From Burkholderiales bacterium (GTDB lineage Bacteria; Pseudomonadota; Gammaproteobacteria; Burkholderiales; Casimicrobiaceae), in assembly GCA_905339295.1 (NCBI GenBank), contig CAJPFI010000028.1, positions 1-64,000 of the forward strand: 64,000 nucleotides of DNA, in the 5' to 3' direction. Positions 46,449-55,312 of the stretch are shown here, piece by piece. The stretch's first letter is position 1; each line of letters starts with the position of its first letter. Below the pieces are notes generated by a model, which saw only the letters and a program-made list of their open reading frames with translations, was not told the origin of the DNA and made no database searches. Both the position numbers and the translations under genes were made by a program.

Positions 46449-47450
46449 TCAGGCGCGCTCGTGCGCCATCAGCCATTCGACGTAGCGCCGGACGCCCTCG
46501 TCGAGCGTGAGCGTCGGCGCGGTGTAGCCGGCGGCGCGCAGCCGCGTCAGGTCCGCCTGCGTGTAGTTCTGGTACCTGCCCGCGAGTGCCGCAGGGAACG
46601 GGATGTAGGTGATCGCGCCCTCGCGCACGAGCGACTCGACGCTCTCGGCGGGACTGCCCTCGGCAGCCCGCACCGCGTTGACGACCGCCGCGGCGACGGC
46701 GTTGTAGGTCTCGGCGCGTCCGCTGCCGAGGTTGAAGATGCCCGAGCGTTGCGGGTGGTCGAGGAAGTCGAGGTTCACGCGCACGACGTCCTCGATCGAC
46801 ACGAAATCGCGTCGCTGCTCGCCGTTCGCGATGCCGCCCGTCCCCTCGAACAGCTTCACCCTGCCCCCGCCGCGAAACTGGTGGAAGAAGTGCCACATCA
46901 CCGAGGCCATGCGGCCCTTGTGCGCCTCGCGCGGGCCGTAGACGTTGAAGTAGCGGAATCCGGCGATCGGCGCGCTGCGCTCGGGAAGCGTGCGGCGCAC
47001 GAGCTGGTCGAACAGGAACTTCGAGTACGCGTAGGCGTTGAGCGGATCCTCGTTCGCGCGCGACTCGGCGAAGGACGTGCCGCCGCCGTAGACCGCCGCG
47101 CTCGACGCGTACAGGAACGGCACGTCGTCGTTCTGGCAATGCTCGAGCAGCCGCGTCGAGTAGCGGTAGTTGTTGCGCATCATGAACGCGCTGTCGCGCT
47201 CCATCGTGTCGGAGCACGCGCCCTGGTGCAGGACCGCCGCGATCTCGCCGTCGAAGTCGCCGTTCTCGATGCGCGCGAGGAACTCGTCGGCGTCGAGGTA
47301 GTCGGCGATCTCGCAGTCGACGAGATTGCGGAACTTGTCCGAGCCGTCGAGGCGGTCGACCGCGATGACGTCGCGCTCGCCGCGCTCGTTGAGCGTGCGG
47401 ACCAGGTTCGCGCCGATGAAGCCCGCGGCGCCGGTGACGACGATGAACAT
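46449..47450 (-). CDS. hldD: ADP-L-glycero-D-manno-heptose 6-epimerase
   Basis: A 333-aa short-chain dehydrogenase. The NADP-binding loop is VTGAAGFIG (5-13); [11 protein letters not shown] and the YAYSK catalytic pair follow, with CSDTMERD and [20 protein letters not shown] typical of HldD/RfaD. It completes the ADP-heptose precursor of lipopolysaccharide inner core, so the organism is Gram-negative with heptosylated LPS. Confidence 0.96.
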   Translation of the reverse strand: MFIVVTGAAGFIGANLVRTLNERGERDVIAVDRLDGSDKFRNLVDCEIADYLDADEFLARIENGDFDGEIAAVLHQGACSDTMERDSAFMMRNNYRYSTRLLEHCQNDDVPFLYASSAAVYGGGTSFAESRANEDPLNAYAYSKFLFDQLVRRTLPERSAPIAGFRYFNVYGPREAHKGRMASVMWHFFHQFRGGGRVKLFEGTGGIANGEQRRDFVSIEDVVRVNLDFLDHPQRSGIFNLGSGRAETYNAVAAAVVNAVRAAEGSPAESVESLVREGAITYIPFPAALAGRYQNYTQADLTRLRAAGYTAPTLTLDEGVRRYVEWLMAHERA

Positions 47451-48152
47451 GGGGCGGGTGGATCCCGTGCCGGAAAGTCACTCCGGATGATACGGGAACG
47501 CGGCGGACGCGCCGCCCCGGGACTTCGCTCGCTCGCTCGAGCCGGGAGGGGCCGCCACGCCGCGCAGCTCGGTGTCACCGACGCTTGCGGGCCAGTCGCG
47601 GCCACCCCGGGCCCGACAGTCCGCATCCCGCGCGCCGACGTCGTCGCGGGCCACCGGGCACGCCGGCGAATCTGCACGGGTCCACGCGGCGCACCGATGC
47701 ACGCGAGCCAATGTCCGGATGACCCGCGTCGCGTCTGCGCGCCACGCCTTCGGGACACGCCGTCCGGGGCGCAGGTCTGCTTGCCGCCCGCGGGTGCGAG
47801 GCCTGCCCCACCCGTCGGACGGCGTCGCGCCATCGTCCCGGCTGGCGCGTCGCGCCGCCCGCGGATCAGTGCGGGGCGTGCCCGGGCCTGCAACCGCCGT
47901 CGGGGCACTCGCGCCCGTGCCGCGCCGGCCTCACGGCCGGGCGCGAGCGCGGCCGTGTGCTCGTCGCGCCCCGGGGAGTGAGCAGCAACGCTCCGTGGCG
48001 CGGCGCGGCACGGGCCCTGCGGGTGAACTCGGCAAACGGGCGCCCTCGGTGTTTCGCTGGCTCGCGGCCAGCAAATGCTGCTGCGAGCATCCGCGCCTCG
48101 AGCGCGTCCGTTTCCCGAGGCAGGCATGCGTCCCGATGGCGCTCTCGGGCGC
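47451..48152. other. About 700 nt with no convincing gene
   Basis: Open frames exist on both strands but their products are Arg/Ala/Pro-rich, without hydrophobic cores, family motifs or ribosome sites. On the minus strand, a frame ending ECPDGGCRPGHAPH has a start only 2 nt from GAGGCGG, which I do not consider sufficient. Short GC hairpins occur near 47920. It may hold decayed sequence or an untranslated RNA. Confidence 0.4.
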
Positions 48153-49247
48153 CTAGAGCTCGAGGTCGACGCGCCCGACCTCGGTGACGAGCACGCGCAC
48201 GCGAGGCGCGAGCGCGCACAGGAGTTCGTAACCGACCGTCGACGCCGCCGCGGCGACGTCGTCGACCGGCAGCCCCTCGCCCCACAGCACGACCGGACTG
48301 CCGACGCGCGCCTCCGGGACGTCGGAGAGGTCCACGGTGATCATGTCCATCGAGACGCGGCCGGCGACGCGCACCTTCTTCCCGCACACCAGCACCGGCG
48401 TCCCGTTCGGCGCGTGGCGAGGATAGCCGTCGGCATAGCCGCACGCCACGACGCCGATCCGGTGCGGTCGCGATGCCGTGTAGCCCGCGCCATAGCCGAC
48501 GCTGTCGTTGGCCCTGAGCGACTGAATCGCGATGATCTCGGAGCGCAGCGTCATCACCGGCGCGAGTCCCAGCATCTCGGCGGTGTCGAACGGGAACGGC
48601 GTCGCGCCGTAGAGCATGATGCCGGGGCGCACGACGTCGCCGCCGACCTCGGCGAAGCGGAACACGCCGGCAGAGTTCGCGAGCGAGCGCGGATACGGCA
48701 GCCCGCGGCAGGCGGCCTCGAAGGCTGCAAGCGGCTCGGCGATGCCGTCGTCCTCGTCGGCGCGCGCGAAGTGGCACATGAGCCGCAGCGCCGCGACGGA
48801 CGGGGAGTTCGCGAGGCGCTCGCATACGCGGGCAACCTCGCCGGCGGCGAACCCGAGGCGGTTCATCCCGGCGTTCACCTTGACGTACACCTCGAGCGGA
48901 CGGGGCAGCACGGCGCGCTCGAGCATCGACGCCTGCTCCTCGTTGTGCACGACAGTCGCGAGCCGCCGGGCCGACAGTTCGGCGAGCTCGCGCTCGTCGA
49001 AGAACCCCTCGAGCAGCAGGATGCGCCGCGTGTACAGGCGCTCGCGCAGCGTCGAGGCCGCGTCCAGCTCCACCAGCGCGAGGCCGTCCGCGTCGTCGAG
49101 CGCGGGCAGCACGCGCGCGAGGCCGTGCCCGTAGGCGTTGGCCTTGACCACGGCAAGCACCTTCGCGCCGGAGGCGACCGCGCGCGCGCGCGCCAGGTTC
49201 GCGCGCAATGCCGCGAGGTTGATCTGGGCGTGGAGGGGACGGGCCAC
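48153..49247 (-). CDS. alr: Alanine racemase
   Basis: 364 aa, PLP-dependent, making D-alanine for peptidoglycan. The PLP lysine is Lys35 in VLAVVKANAYGHGL. The second catalytic residue lies in the NDSVGYGAGY segment, and VSMDMITVDLSDVP is the family block. The start is GTG (MARPLHAQINLAALRANL). Divergent from lplT, as in related genomes. Confidence 0.95.
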   Translation of the reverse strand: MARPLHAQINLAALRANLARARAVASGAKVLAVVKANAYGHGLARVLPALDDADGLALVELDAASTLRERLYTRRILLLEGFFDERELAELSARRLATVVHNEEQASMLERAVLPRPLEVYVKVNAGMNRLGFAAGEVARVCERLANSPSVAALRLMCHFARADEDDGIAEPLAAFEAACRGLPYPRSLANSAGVFRFAEVGGDVVRPGIMLYGATPFPFDTAEMLGLAPVMTLRSEIIAIQSLRANDSVGYGAGYTASRPHRIGVVACGYADGYPRHAPNGTPVLVCGKKVRVAGRVSMDMITVDLSDVPEARVGSPVVLWGEGLPVDDVAAAASTVGYELLCALAPRVRVLVTEVGRVDLEL

Positions 49248-49613
49248 GGTCGGGAGGCGGGCTCACGCGTCGCGCGACGCCCGGACGCGGTCGGTCTCGC
49301 GACGGCGTTTTCGCGCCGCGTCATTGGGGCGGCACGACAATCGTGGTATAAACGCGCCGGTCGCGCGAGCGGAATCGACGGGGATCATACCAAAGCCCCA
49401 CCGCCGTGCGCACTCCCGGAACCGGGGGTCCGATCGTGTCCGCGGCAGTCCCGCGCCCACGTTCCGTCGCGGAGCCTGCTTGCAGCACACCTTCGTTAGG
49501 CCGCAGTCGTCGCCCGTGCCGCCGGTGGCCATCGCCGGACGCGCGGCGACGCGCAGGCGAGCCGGCAGCGGCCGTGCCCGCCATCGCCGGCGCCCGGCCA
49601 GGATCCCCCGGCC
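49248..49613. other. alr-lplT divergent intergenic region with a long lplT leader
   Basis: 366 nt without a gene. The only clear element is a sigma-70 promoter facing lplT (49324-49352), which would give a leader of about 255 nt. No terminator-like attenuator or known riboswitch was recognised in the leader. Confidence 0.5.
49324..49352 (+). promoter_or_regulatory. Sigma-70 promoter facing lplT
   Basis: TTGGGG (49324-49329), 17-nt spacer, TATAAA (49347-49352). The -10 matches 5 of 6 and the TTG of the -35 is kept. It is one of the few promoters here with both elements at ideal spacing. Confidence 0.6.
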
Positions 49614-50897
49614 ATGAAGCGCGGGTTCTACACGATCATGGCGGCGCAGTTCTTCAGCTCGCTCGCCGACAACGCGCTGCTCGTCGCCGCCATCGCCCTG
49701 CTGAGGCAGATGGCCGCCGACAACTGGATGACGCCGGCGCTGAAGCAGAGCTTCGTCGTGTCCTACGTCGTGCTGGCGCCGCTCGTCGGCGCGTTCGCCG
49801 ACGCGATGCCCAAGGGTCGCGTGATGCTGTTCACCAACGGCATCAAGATCATCGGCTGCGCGCTGATGCTGTTCCACGTTCATCCGCTCGCCGCGTACGC
49901 GGTCGTGGGCCTGGGCGCCGCAGCCTACTCGCCCGCCAAATATGGCATCCTGACCGAGCTCCTGCCGCCGCAGCAGCTCGTCATCGCCAACGGCTGGATC
50001 GAGGGCACGACCGTCGGCTCGATCATCCTCGGTGTGCTGCTCGGCGGCGCGCTGGTGAGCGAGCGCGTGTCCTCGGCGATGCTCGGCTTCGACTTCCCGT
50101 TGATCGAGACCGGCATCGACACGCCGCCCGAGTCGGCGATCACCGTCATCATGGCGGCCTACGCGATCGCGGCGGTGTTCAACTGGTTCATCCCCGACAC
50201 CGGCGTCGACCACCGGACGCCGAGCCGCAACCCGGTGGCGCTCGTGCGCGAGTTCGCGCACTGCGTGATGCTGCTGTGGAGCGACAAGCTCGGCCAGATC
50301 TCGCTCGCGACGACGACGCTGTTCTGGGGCGCCGGCGCGACGCTGCAGTTCATCGTGATCGACTGGGCGGCGCGCAACCTCGGCTTCAACCTGTCGCAGG
50401 CATCCTACCTCCAGGGCGTCGTCGCCGTGGGCATCGCGGTCGGCGCGGTCGGCGCCGCGCGCTACATTTCGCTGCGGGGCGCGGTGCGCGTGCTGCCGAT
50501 GGGCGTCGCGATGGGGCTGGTCGTGATGGCGATGGTGGTGGTGACGCAGCTCCCCGTCGCGATCGCGCTGATGGTCGCGGTGGGCGCGCTGGCGGGCTTC
50601 TTCGTGGTCCCGATGAACGCGCTGCTGCAGCACCGCGGGCACGTGCTCATGGGAGCCGGCCACTCGATCGCCGTTCAGAACTTCAACGAGAACATCGGCA
50701 TCCTGGTGATGGTGGGCCTCTACGCACTGATGGTGCGCGCGGGCGTCTCGGTCGGCATCGCGATCATGCTGTTCGGCATGTTCGTCTCGCTGACGATGGC
50801 GCTCGTGATGCTGCTGCACCGGATGAACCAGCGCGCCGCCGACTCGCTGCACCTGATCGGCATGGAGAAGCCCGGCGCGAACGGCCCCGGTCACTGA
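49614..50897 (+). CDS. lplT: Lysophospholipid transporter LplT
   Basis: A 427-aa major facilitator superfamily protein with about 12 hydrophobic helices. The opening MKRGFYTIMAAQFFSSLADNALL is characteristic, as are GAAAYSPAKYGILTELLPPQQLV and WIEGTTVGSIILGVLLGG. It flips lysophospholipids inward across the inner membrane for reacylation. In enterobacteria it pairs with aas, which is not present here. The gene is preceded by a sigma-70 promoter and a long leader. Confidence 0.95.
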   Translation: MKRGFYTIMAAQFFSSLADNALLVAAIALLRQMAADNWMTPALKQSFVVSYVVLAPLVGAFADAMPKGRVMLFTNGIKIIGCALMLFHVHPLAAYAVVGLGAAAYSPAKYGILTELLPPQQLVIANGWIEGTTVGSIILGVLLGGALVSERVSSAMLGFDFPLIETGIDTPPESAITVIMAAYAIAAVFNWFIPDTGVDHRTPSRNPVALVREFAHCVMLLWSDKLGQISLATTTLFWGAGATLQFIVIDWAARNLGFNLSQASYLQGVVAVGIAVGAVGAARYISLRGAVRVLPMGVAMGLVVMAMVVVTQLPVAIALMVAVGALAGFFVVPMNALLQHRGHVLMGAGHSIAVQNFNENIGILVMVGLYALMVRAGVSVGIAIMLFGMFVSLTMALVMLLHRMNQRAADSLHLIGMEKPGANGPGH

Positions 50898-50913
50898 CGC
50901 CGGCGCCGGACTC

Positions 50914-50939
50914 GCGCGGGCCGGGCGCCGGCCGCGCGC
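50914..50939. terminator. GC-rich hairpin between convergent lplT and TPM genes
   Basis: GCGCGGGCCGG and CCGGCCGCGC pair with a single bulged G around a short loop. It sits in the 46-nt gap between two convergent genes, where a bidirectional terminator is expected. No T-tract on either strand. Confidence 0.4.
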
Positions 50940-50943
50940 CCTT

Positions 50944-51447
50944 TCAGATCACGACCGGGCGGTTCGGCAGCTCGTTGCCGCCCTCGCCGCGCGGGAACGC
51001 CTTCGCGAGCAGCGCGGAAATCGCCTCGATGCCGGCGATCGCGCCGTCCTCGAAGCGGCCGTCGCGGTACGCGTCTTCCATCGTCTCGCACACCTGCTGC
51101 CACGCCGCCTCGCCGACGTGGCGGTGGATGCCCCGGTCGGCGACGATCTCGACGTCGCGGTCGGCGAGCAGCAGGTAGACGAGCACGCCGTTGTTGCGCT
51201 CGGTGTCCCACACGCGCAGGTGTCCGAAGACCTCGATCGCGCGCTCGCGCGGCGAGAGCTTCGCGAGCACGCGCGCGACCGGCAGCGCCGGCTCGATCGC
51301 GAACACGATCTGCCCCGCGTGGCGCGCTTCGGCCGCCGCGATCGCGCGCTCGAGGCGGTCGAGCGCGTCCGCGGGGAATGCGCGATTCACGTCGGCGCGG
51401 TCGGTGATCGCGTGCCGCCACCAGCGCATCGGTCGTTGCCAGGGCAT
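50944..51447 (-). CDS. TPM-domain protein (short, soluble)
   Basis: 167 aa. The TPM fold is seen in LERAIAAAEARHAGQIVFAIEP, DTERNNGVLVYLLLADRDVEIVADRGIH and WQQVCETMEDAYRDGRFEDGAIAGIE. No signal peptide and no Gly-rich tail, unlike its upstream partner. Last gene of lemA-TPM-TPM; GAGGAGG precedes the ATG. TPM proteins are linked to membrane stress and photosystem repair in other organisms; function here is unknown. Confidence 0.88.
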   Translation of the reverse strand: MPWQRPMRWWRHAITDRADVNRAFPADALDRLERAIAAAEARHAGQIVFAIEPALPVARVLAKLSPRERAIEVFGHLRVWDTERNNGVLVYLLLADRDVEIVADRGIHRHVGEAAWQQVCETMEDAYRDGRFEDGAIAGIEAISALLAKAFPRGEGGNELPNRPVVI

Positions 51448-51459
51448 GGGACCTCCTCG

Positions 51460-52407
51460 CTACCAGCCGCCCGAGGCGCCGCCGCCGCCGAAGCCGCCGC
51501 CGCCACCCGACCAGCCGCCTCCGCCGCCCCAACCGCCTCCGCCTCCGCCTCCGCCTCCCCAGTCCCCGCCGCCGGGGATCCAGACGCCGCCGCCGCGCCG
51601 CCCGCTCGCCGCGGCGCCCATTCCGCCTATCAGGAGGATCGCGAGCCACGCGACCACCGCGGCCGCGATCGCGAGTCCCAGCGATCCGAGCACGAACCAC
51701 GTCACGCCGCCGGCGAGCGCGCCGCCGACGGTGGAGCCGCCCAGCTTGCCGAAGATCGCCTTCAGGACCCCGCCGACCGCGGGAACCACGACCAGCAGCA
51801 GCACCGCGATCATCTCCCACGAGAAGCCGCCGAGTCCGGCGCCGCGCGATGCGCGCGGCGCGGGCGGAGGCAGCTCGCCCTTCTCGATCGCGCCGATGAC
51901 GCGGTCGACGCCCGCATCGATGCCGGCGGCGTAGCGGCCCTCGCGGAACTTCGGCGCGATGTCCTCCGCGACGATCCGCTTCGCGATCGCGTCGGGTATC
52001 ACGCCCTCGAGCCCGTAGCCGACCTCGAGGCGCAGGCGCCGGTCATCCTTCGCCACCAGCAGCAGCGCGCCGTCGTCGTTGCCCTTGCGCCCGATCTTCC
52101 ATGCCTCGGCGACGCGGATCGCGTACGTCTCCACGGGCTCCGGGGCCGTCGTGGGCACGAGCAGCACGGCGATCTGCGCGCCGGTCCTCGTCTCGAAGGC
52201 GGCGAGCTTCGACTCGAGCGCCGCCCGCTCGCCCTCCGAAAGCGTCGCGGTCAGGTCGGTGACGCGCGCGGACAGCGGCGGGACCGGCTTCAGGCCGCCG
52301 GTGCCCGCTTCCCATGCCGGCGGCGGTGCAGGCTGTGCGGCCGCGGGCAGCGCGCAGAAGAGCGCCAGGGCCGCGCCCGCGAGCGTCGATGCGAAGGAGT
52401 TGCGCAT
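51460..52407 (-). CDS. TPM-domain membrane protein with glycine-rich tail (YgcG-like)
   Basis: 315 aa: signal peptide (1-25, ALPAAAQ), periplasmic TPM domain (about 45-180: LSEGERAALESKLAAFETRTGAQIAV, GRKGNDDGALLLVAKDDRRLRLEVGYGLEG), two or three membrane helices (about 195-275) and a Gly/Trp-rich low-complexity tail. This is the architecture of YgcG-type partners of LemA. It sits 12 nt upstream of the short TPM gene and 77 nt downstream of lemA. Confidence 0.92.
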   Translation of the reverse strand: MRNSFASTLAGAALALFCALPAAAQPAPPPAWEAGTGGLKPVPPLSARVTDLTATLSEGERAALESKLAAFETRTGAQIAVLLVPTTAPEPVETYAIRVAEAWKIGRKGNDDGALLLVAKDDRRLRLEVGYGLEGVIPDAIAKRIVAEDIAPKFREGRYAAGIDAGVDRVIGAIEKGELPPPAPRASRGAGLGGFSWEMIAVLLLVVVPAVGGVLKAIFGKLGGSTVGGALAGGVTWFVLGSLGLAIAAAVVAWLAILLIGGMGAAASGRRGGGVWIPGGGDWGGGGGGGGGWGGGGGWSGGGGGFGGGGASGGW

Positions 52408-52484
52408 TCGCGAGGCACGACACGCCGCGCGTGCGCGAGCGCGCCGAGGCGGGCCCGCGGCACGCCTCGCGGCCCGCGTCGCGG

Positions 52485-53174
52485 TCAGTAGCCCTTCTTG
52501 AGCAGGTCGCCGGCCGGATCCGCGACGACGGCGGTCTTGCCGTCGGCCGGGAGCTCGGACGTCTTCCCCGGCGCGGCCGGCTGCTTGCCGAAGTCGACGC
52601 TCGGCGGCTTCGCGATCGCGGCCTCGTTCTCGACCGTGAAGTTGGGCTTCACGTCCATCTTGAACAGCATCGCGGTCAGGTTGGTCGGGAACTGTCGCAC
52701 CGTCGTGTTGTAGTCCTGCACGCTCTTGATGTAGCGGTTGCGCGCGACGGTGATCCGGTTCTCGGTGCCCTCGAGCTGCGCCTGCAGGTCGCGGAACAGG
52801 GCGTCTGACTTGAGGTTCGGGTAGTTCTCGACGATGAGCAGGAGGCGCGACAGCGCGCCGGACAGCTGTCCCTGCGCCTGCTGGAACTTCTGGAACGCCG
52901 CGGGATCGTTGATGAGCTCCGGCGTCGCCTTGATGCCCGCGACGTTCGACCGCGCGGTGACCACGGCCTCCAGCACCTCGCGCTCCTGCGCCGCGTAGCC
53001 CTTCACCGTGTTGACGAGGTTGGGTACGAGGTCCGCGCGGCGCTGGTACTGGTTGACGACCTCCGACCAGGCGCCCTTGATCTGCTCGTCCTGCGACTGC
53101 AGCGTGTTGTAGCCGCAGCCGGAGAGCGAGAGTGCGGCGACGACCGCCGCCAGCGTGGCGAATTTCCTGAGCAT
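52485..53174 (-). CDS. lemA: LemA-family lipoprotein
   Basis: 229 aa. Lipobox LSGC near residue 21. The LemA core is GYNTLQSQDEQIKGAWSEVVNQYQRRADLVPNLV, VKGYAAQE and ARNRYIKSVQDYNT. A mostly helical extracytoplasmic domain. First gene of lemA-TPM-TPM, a conserved trio of unclear function, possibly in envelope stress. GGAGG precedes the ATG. Confidence 0.94.
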   Translation of the reverse strand: MLRKFATLAAVVAALSLSGCGYNTLQSQDEQIKGAWSEVVNQYQRRADLVPNLVNTVKGYAAQEREVLEAVVTARSNVAGIKATPELINDPAAFQKFQQAQGQLSGALSRLLLIVENYPNLKSDALFRDLQAQLEGTENRITVARNRYIKSVQDYNTTVRQFPTNLTAMLFKMDVKPNFTVENEAAIAKPPSVDFGKQPAAPGKTSELPADGKTAVVADPAGDLLKKGY

Positions 53175-53259
53175 GGTTCCTCCATCGCGGGGACGAATGC
53201 GCCCCGCACGCGCGCGACGCACAGACACTATGGGGTCGGCACACCGGCGGCGCAAGGGG

Positions 53260-54042
53260 TCATGAGACGGGCGGCGCGGCCGGCGGGACGGACGTCGCCA
53301 CGCGGCGCGCAAACACCAGGTCCTCCCACGCCTTCGCCTTGTCCGGCAGGCTGCGCAGCAGGTACGCGGGGTGGTAGGTGACGACCAGCGGCGTGTCGCC
53401 ATAGCGGTGCCGGCGGCCGCGCAGGCTCGCGATCGTCGCGTCGGTCGCGAGCAGCAGCGACGCCGCGCTCTTGCCGAGCGCGACGATGATTCGCGGCCGG
53501 ATCAGCGCGATCTGGCGCTCGAGATACGGCCGGCACGCTTCCGCCTCGCCCGGCTCCGGCGTCCGGTTGCCGGGCGGGCGGCACTTCACGACGTTCGCGA
53601 TGTAGACGTTGCGGCCGCGGGCCATCCCGAGCGCCGCGAGCATGCTGTCGAGGAGCCTGCCCGCCTGGCCGACGAAGGGCTCGCCCTTCGCGTCCTCCTC
53701 GGCGCCGGGCCCTTCGCCGACGAACAGCCATTCGGCATGGCGATCGCCGACGCCGGGCACCGCCTTGTTGCGCGTACGGCACAGCCCGCACGCGGTGCAT
53801 GCCGCGACGTCCGCGTCGAACTGCTCCCAATCGAGCGCGGCGATGCGCGCGCGTCGCGCCGCGGGATCCTCGACCGACACGATGCGCGGCGGCGACGGCG
53901 CGACACGGCCGGGTGCCGGCTCCGGCAGGTCCGCTCGCGCATCGTCGCCCGCGTCGGTGCCGGCGCCGCGCCGCGCACGATCGCGCAGCCGCCATTCGGG
54001 CGCGAGCTTCAGCTCGTGCAGGATCTCGTCGCGCGTCGCCAT
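53260..54042 (-). CDS. Family 4 uracil-DNA glycosylase (Fe-S)
   Basis: 260 aa. After an N-terminal extension of about 80 residues, CTACGLCRTRNKAVPGVG supplies iron-sulfur cysteines; GEGPGAEED is motif A of family 4; NVVKCRPPGNRTP and EAEACRPYL give the remaining cysteines; TYHPAYLLR is motif B. It removes uracil from DNA. It follows rimI by a few nucleotides. Family 4 rather than 5 is chosen from GEGPG-EED. Confidence 0.93.
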   Translation of the reverse strand: MATRDEILHELKLAPEWRLRDRARRGAGTDAGDDARADLPEPAPGRVAPSPPRIVSVEDPAARRARIAALDWEQFDADVAACTACGLCRTRNKAVPGVGDRHAEWLFVGEGPGAEEDAKGEPFVGQAGRLLDSMLAALGMARGRNVYIANVVKCRPPGNRTPEPGEAEACRPYLERQIALIRPRIIVALGKSAASLLLATDATIASLRGRRHRYGDTPLVVTYHPAYLLRSLPDKAKAWEDLVFARRVATSVPPAAPPVS

Positions 54043-54549
54043 CTAGCCGCCGCCCGTGCGCCGCGGCGCGAGGTCGCGCCGCAACACGAGCGCGTCCTCG
54101 CGCGGCGTCGTCGCGGTCGCGGGATAGTAGTCGTCGCGCCGCGCGACCGGCTCGAACCCTTCCGCGGCGTACAGCGCGAGCGCGGGCGCGTTCGACACGC
54201 GGACCTCTAGGAAGCACTGCTCGGCGCCCGCGCGCGCGGCGACCTCGATCAGGCGCCGCAGCAGCGTCCGACCGAGCCCTTCGCGGCGCGCGTCCGGCAC
54301 GACCGAAACGTTCAGCACCTGCGCCTCGCCCGGTGCCAGCGTCAGGACGCCGAACGCGACGATGCGCCCCTCGCGCTCGCCGACCATCGCGCAATAGCCC
54401 GCCGCGAGCGCGTCGCGGAAATTGCCGATCGACCAAGGCGCCGCATGGATCTGACGCTCGAGCGCGGCGACGTAGGCGAGGTCGCCGGGCTCGAGCGGCC
54501 GCCACGCGACCGCGGGGCGCAGCCCCGACGCCGGAGCGATCGTCGCCAT
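54043..54549 (-). CDS. rimI: Ribosomal protein S18-alanine N-acetyltransferase-like
   Basis: 168 aa, GNAT fold. Motif A reads VVPDARREGLGRTLLRRLIEVA; FLEVRVSNAPALALYAAEGFEPVARRDDYY is the classical RimI ending. It acetylates the N-terminus of S18. The ATG was preferred to a GTG 6 nt upstream, which overlaps the tsaB stop but is only 3 nt from GAGG. tsaB-rimI linkage is widespread. Confidence 0.92.
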   Translation of the reverse strand: MATIAPASGLRPAVAWRPLEPGDLAYVAALERQIHAAPWSIGNFRDALAAGYCAMVGEREGRIVAFGVLTLAPGEAQVLNVSVVPDARREGLGRTLLRRLIEVAARAGAEQCFLEVRVSNAPALALYAAEGFEPVARRDDYYPATATTPREDALVLRRDLAPRRTGGG

Positions 54550-54551
54550 CG

Positions 54552-55244
54552 TCACAACCTCGCGCCGGCGGCGCGCTCGGCCGCCGTGAGCGCGACGCGA
54601 TGGCGCACGTAGACCGGGTGCGCGTCGCGCGCCGCGACGAGGTCGCCTCGCAGCACGCGCGGGACCGCGAGTTCGGCGACCGCGCGCGCGGTGGGCCTCG
54701 CCGCGGCATCGTGGCGCGCGAGGCCGAGACGCGCGGCGAGCGCGGGATGGACGGCGAACCCGTCACCCGCGCCGAAGGTCGACGAGGGTGGTGCAGGCAC
54801 GGCATCCGGCGACAGCACCTCGGGCGCACGCGTCTCCCGCCAACCGGCTCGCGCATCGCGCGCGTACACGGCGACGTAGACCTCGCGCATCCGCGCGTCC
54901 AGGCACGCGAGCACGTCGGTCGCGTCGTGCGCGCACCAGGCCTCCTGCGCGAGCGCCTCGAGCGTTCCGATCGGCACGACGCCGAGGCCGGCGCCGAGCG
55001 CGAGCCCCTGCGCGATGCCGCACGCGATCCGCACGCCGGTGAACGAGCCGGGACCGGCGCCGAACGCGATCGCGTCGAGCGACGCGAGCGTCCAGCCCTG
55101 CTCCGCCAGCACCTCGCGGATGCACGGAAGCGCGCGCTCGGCGTGCGCGGGCCCCACGCGCTCGTCGCGGACGGCGAACTCGCGCCCGTCGCCGCACGCG
55201 ACGGACAGCACGTCGGTCGAACTGTCGATCGAAAGGATCCGCAC
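54552..55244 (-). CDS. tsaB: tRNA threonylcarbamoyladenosine biosynthesis protein TsaB
   Basis: 230 aa, ASKHA fold. MRILSIDSSTDVLSVA, GPGSFTGVRIACGIAQGLALG and LDARMREVYVAVY are family markers. It dimerises with TsaD in the t6A37 tRNA modification complex. The start is GTG. It is followed by rimI with coupled translation. Divergent from rlmD. Confidence 0.95.
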   Translation of the reverse strand: MRILSIDSSTDVLSVACGDGREFAVRDERVGPAHAERALPCIREVLAEQGWTLASLDAIAFGAGPGSFTGVRIACGIAQGLALGAGLGVVPIGTLEALAQEAWCAHDATDVLACLDARMREVYVAVYARDARAGWRETRAPEVLSPDAVPAPPSSTFGAGDGFAVHPALAARLGLARHDAAARPTARAVAELAVPRVLRGDLVAARDAHPVYVRHRVALTAAERAAGARL

Positions 55245-55281
55245 AGGCCCGATTCTAGACGAGCGGCGGCGGCGCCCCCGG

Positions 55282-55287
55282 TAGAAT
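55282..55287 (+). promoter_or_regulatory. -10-like element (TAGAAT) of rlmD
   Basis: TAGAAT in GGTAGAATGTCGCC lies 26 nt before the chosen ATG. An in-frame ATG inside this element is therefore unlikely to be the start. No clear -35. Confidence 0.5.
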
Positions 55288-55312
55288 GTCGCCTTTCCGA
55301 AGGAATCCCCCG

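Noticed and set aside
51460-51600. Glycine-rich low-complexity stretch considered as a tandem DNA repeat
   Set aside because: It is the coding sequence of the Gly/Trp-rich tail of the YgcG-like protein, common in that family.
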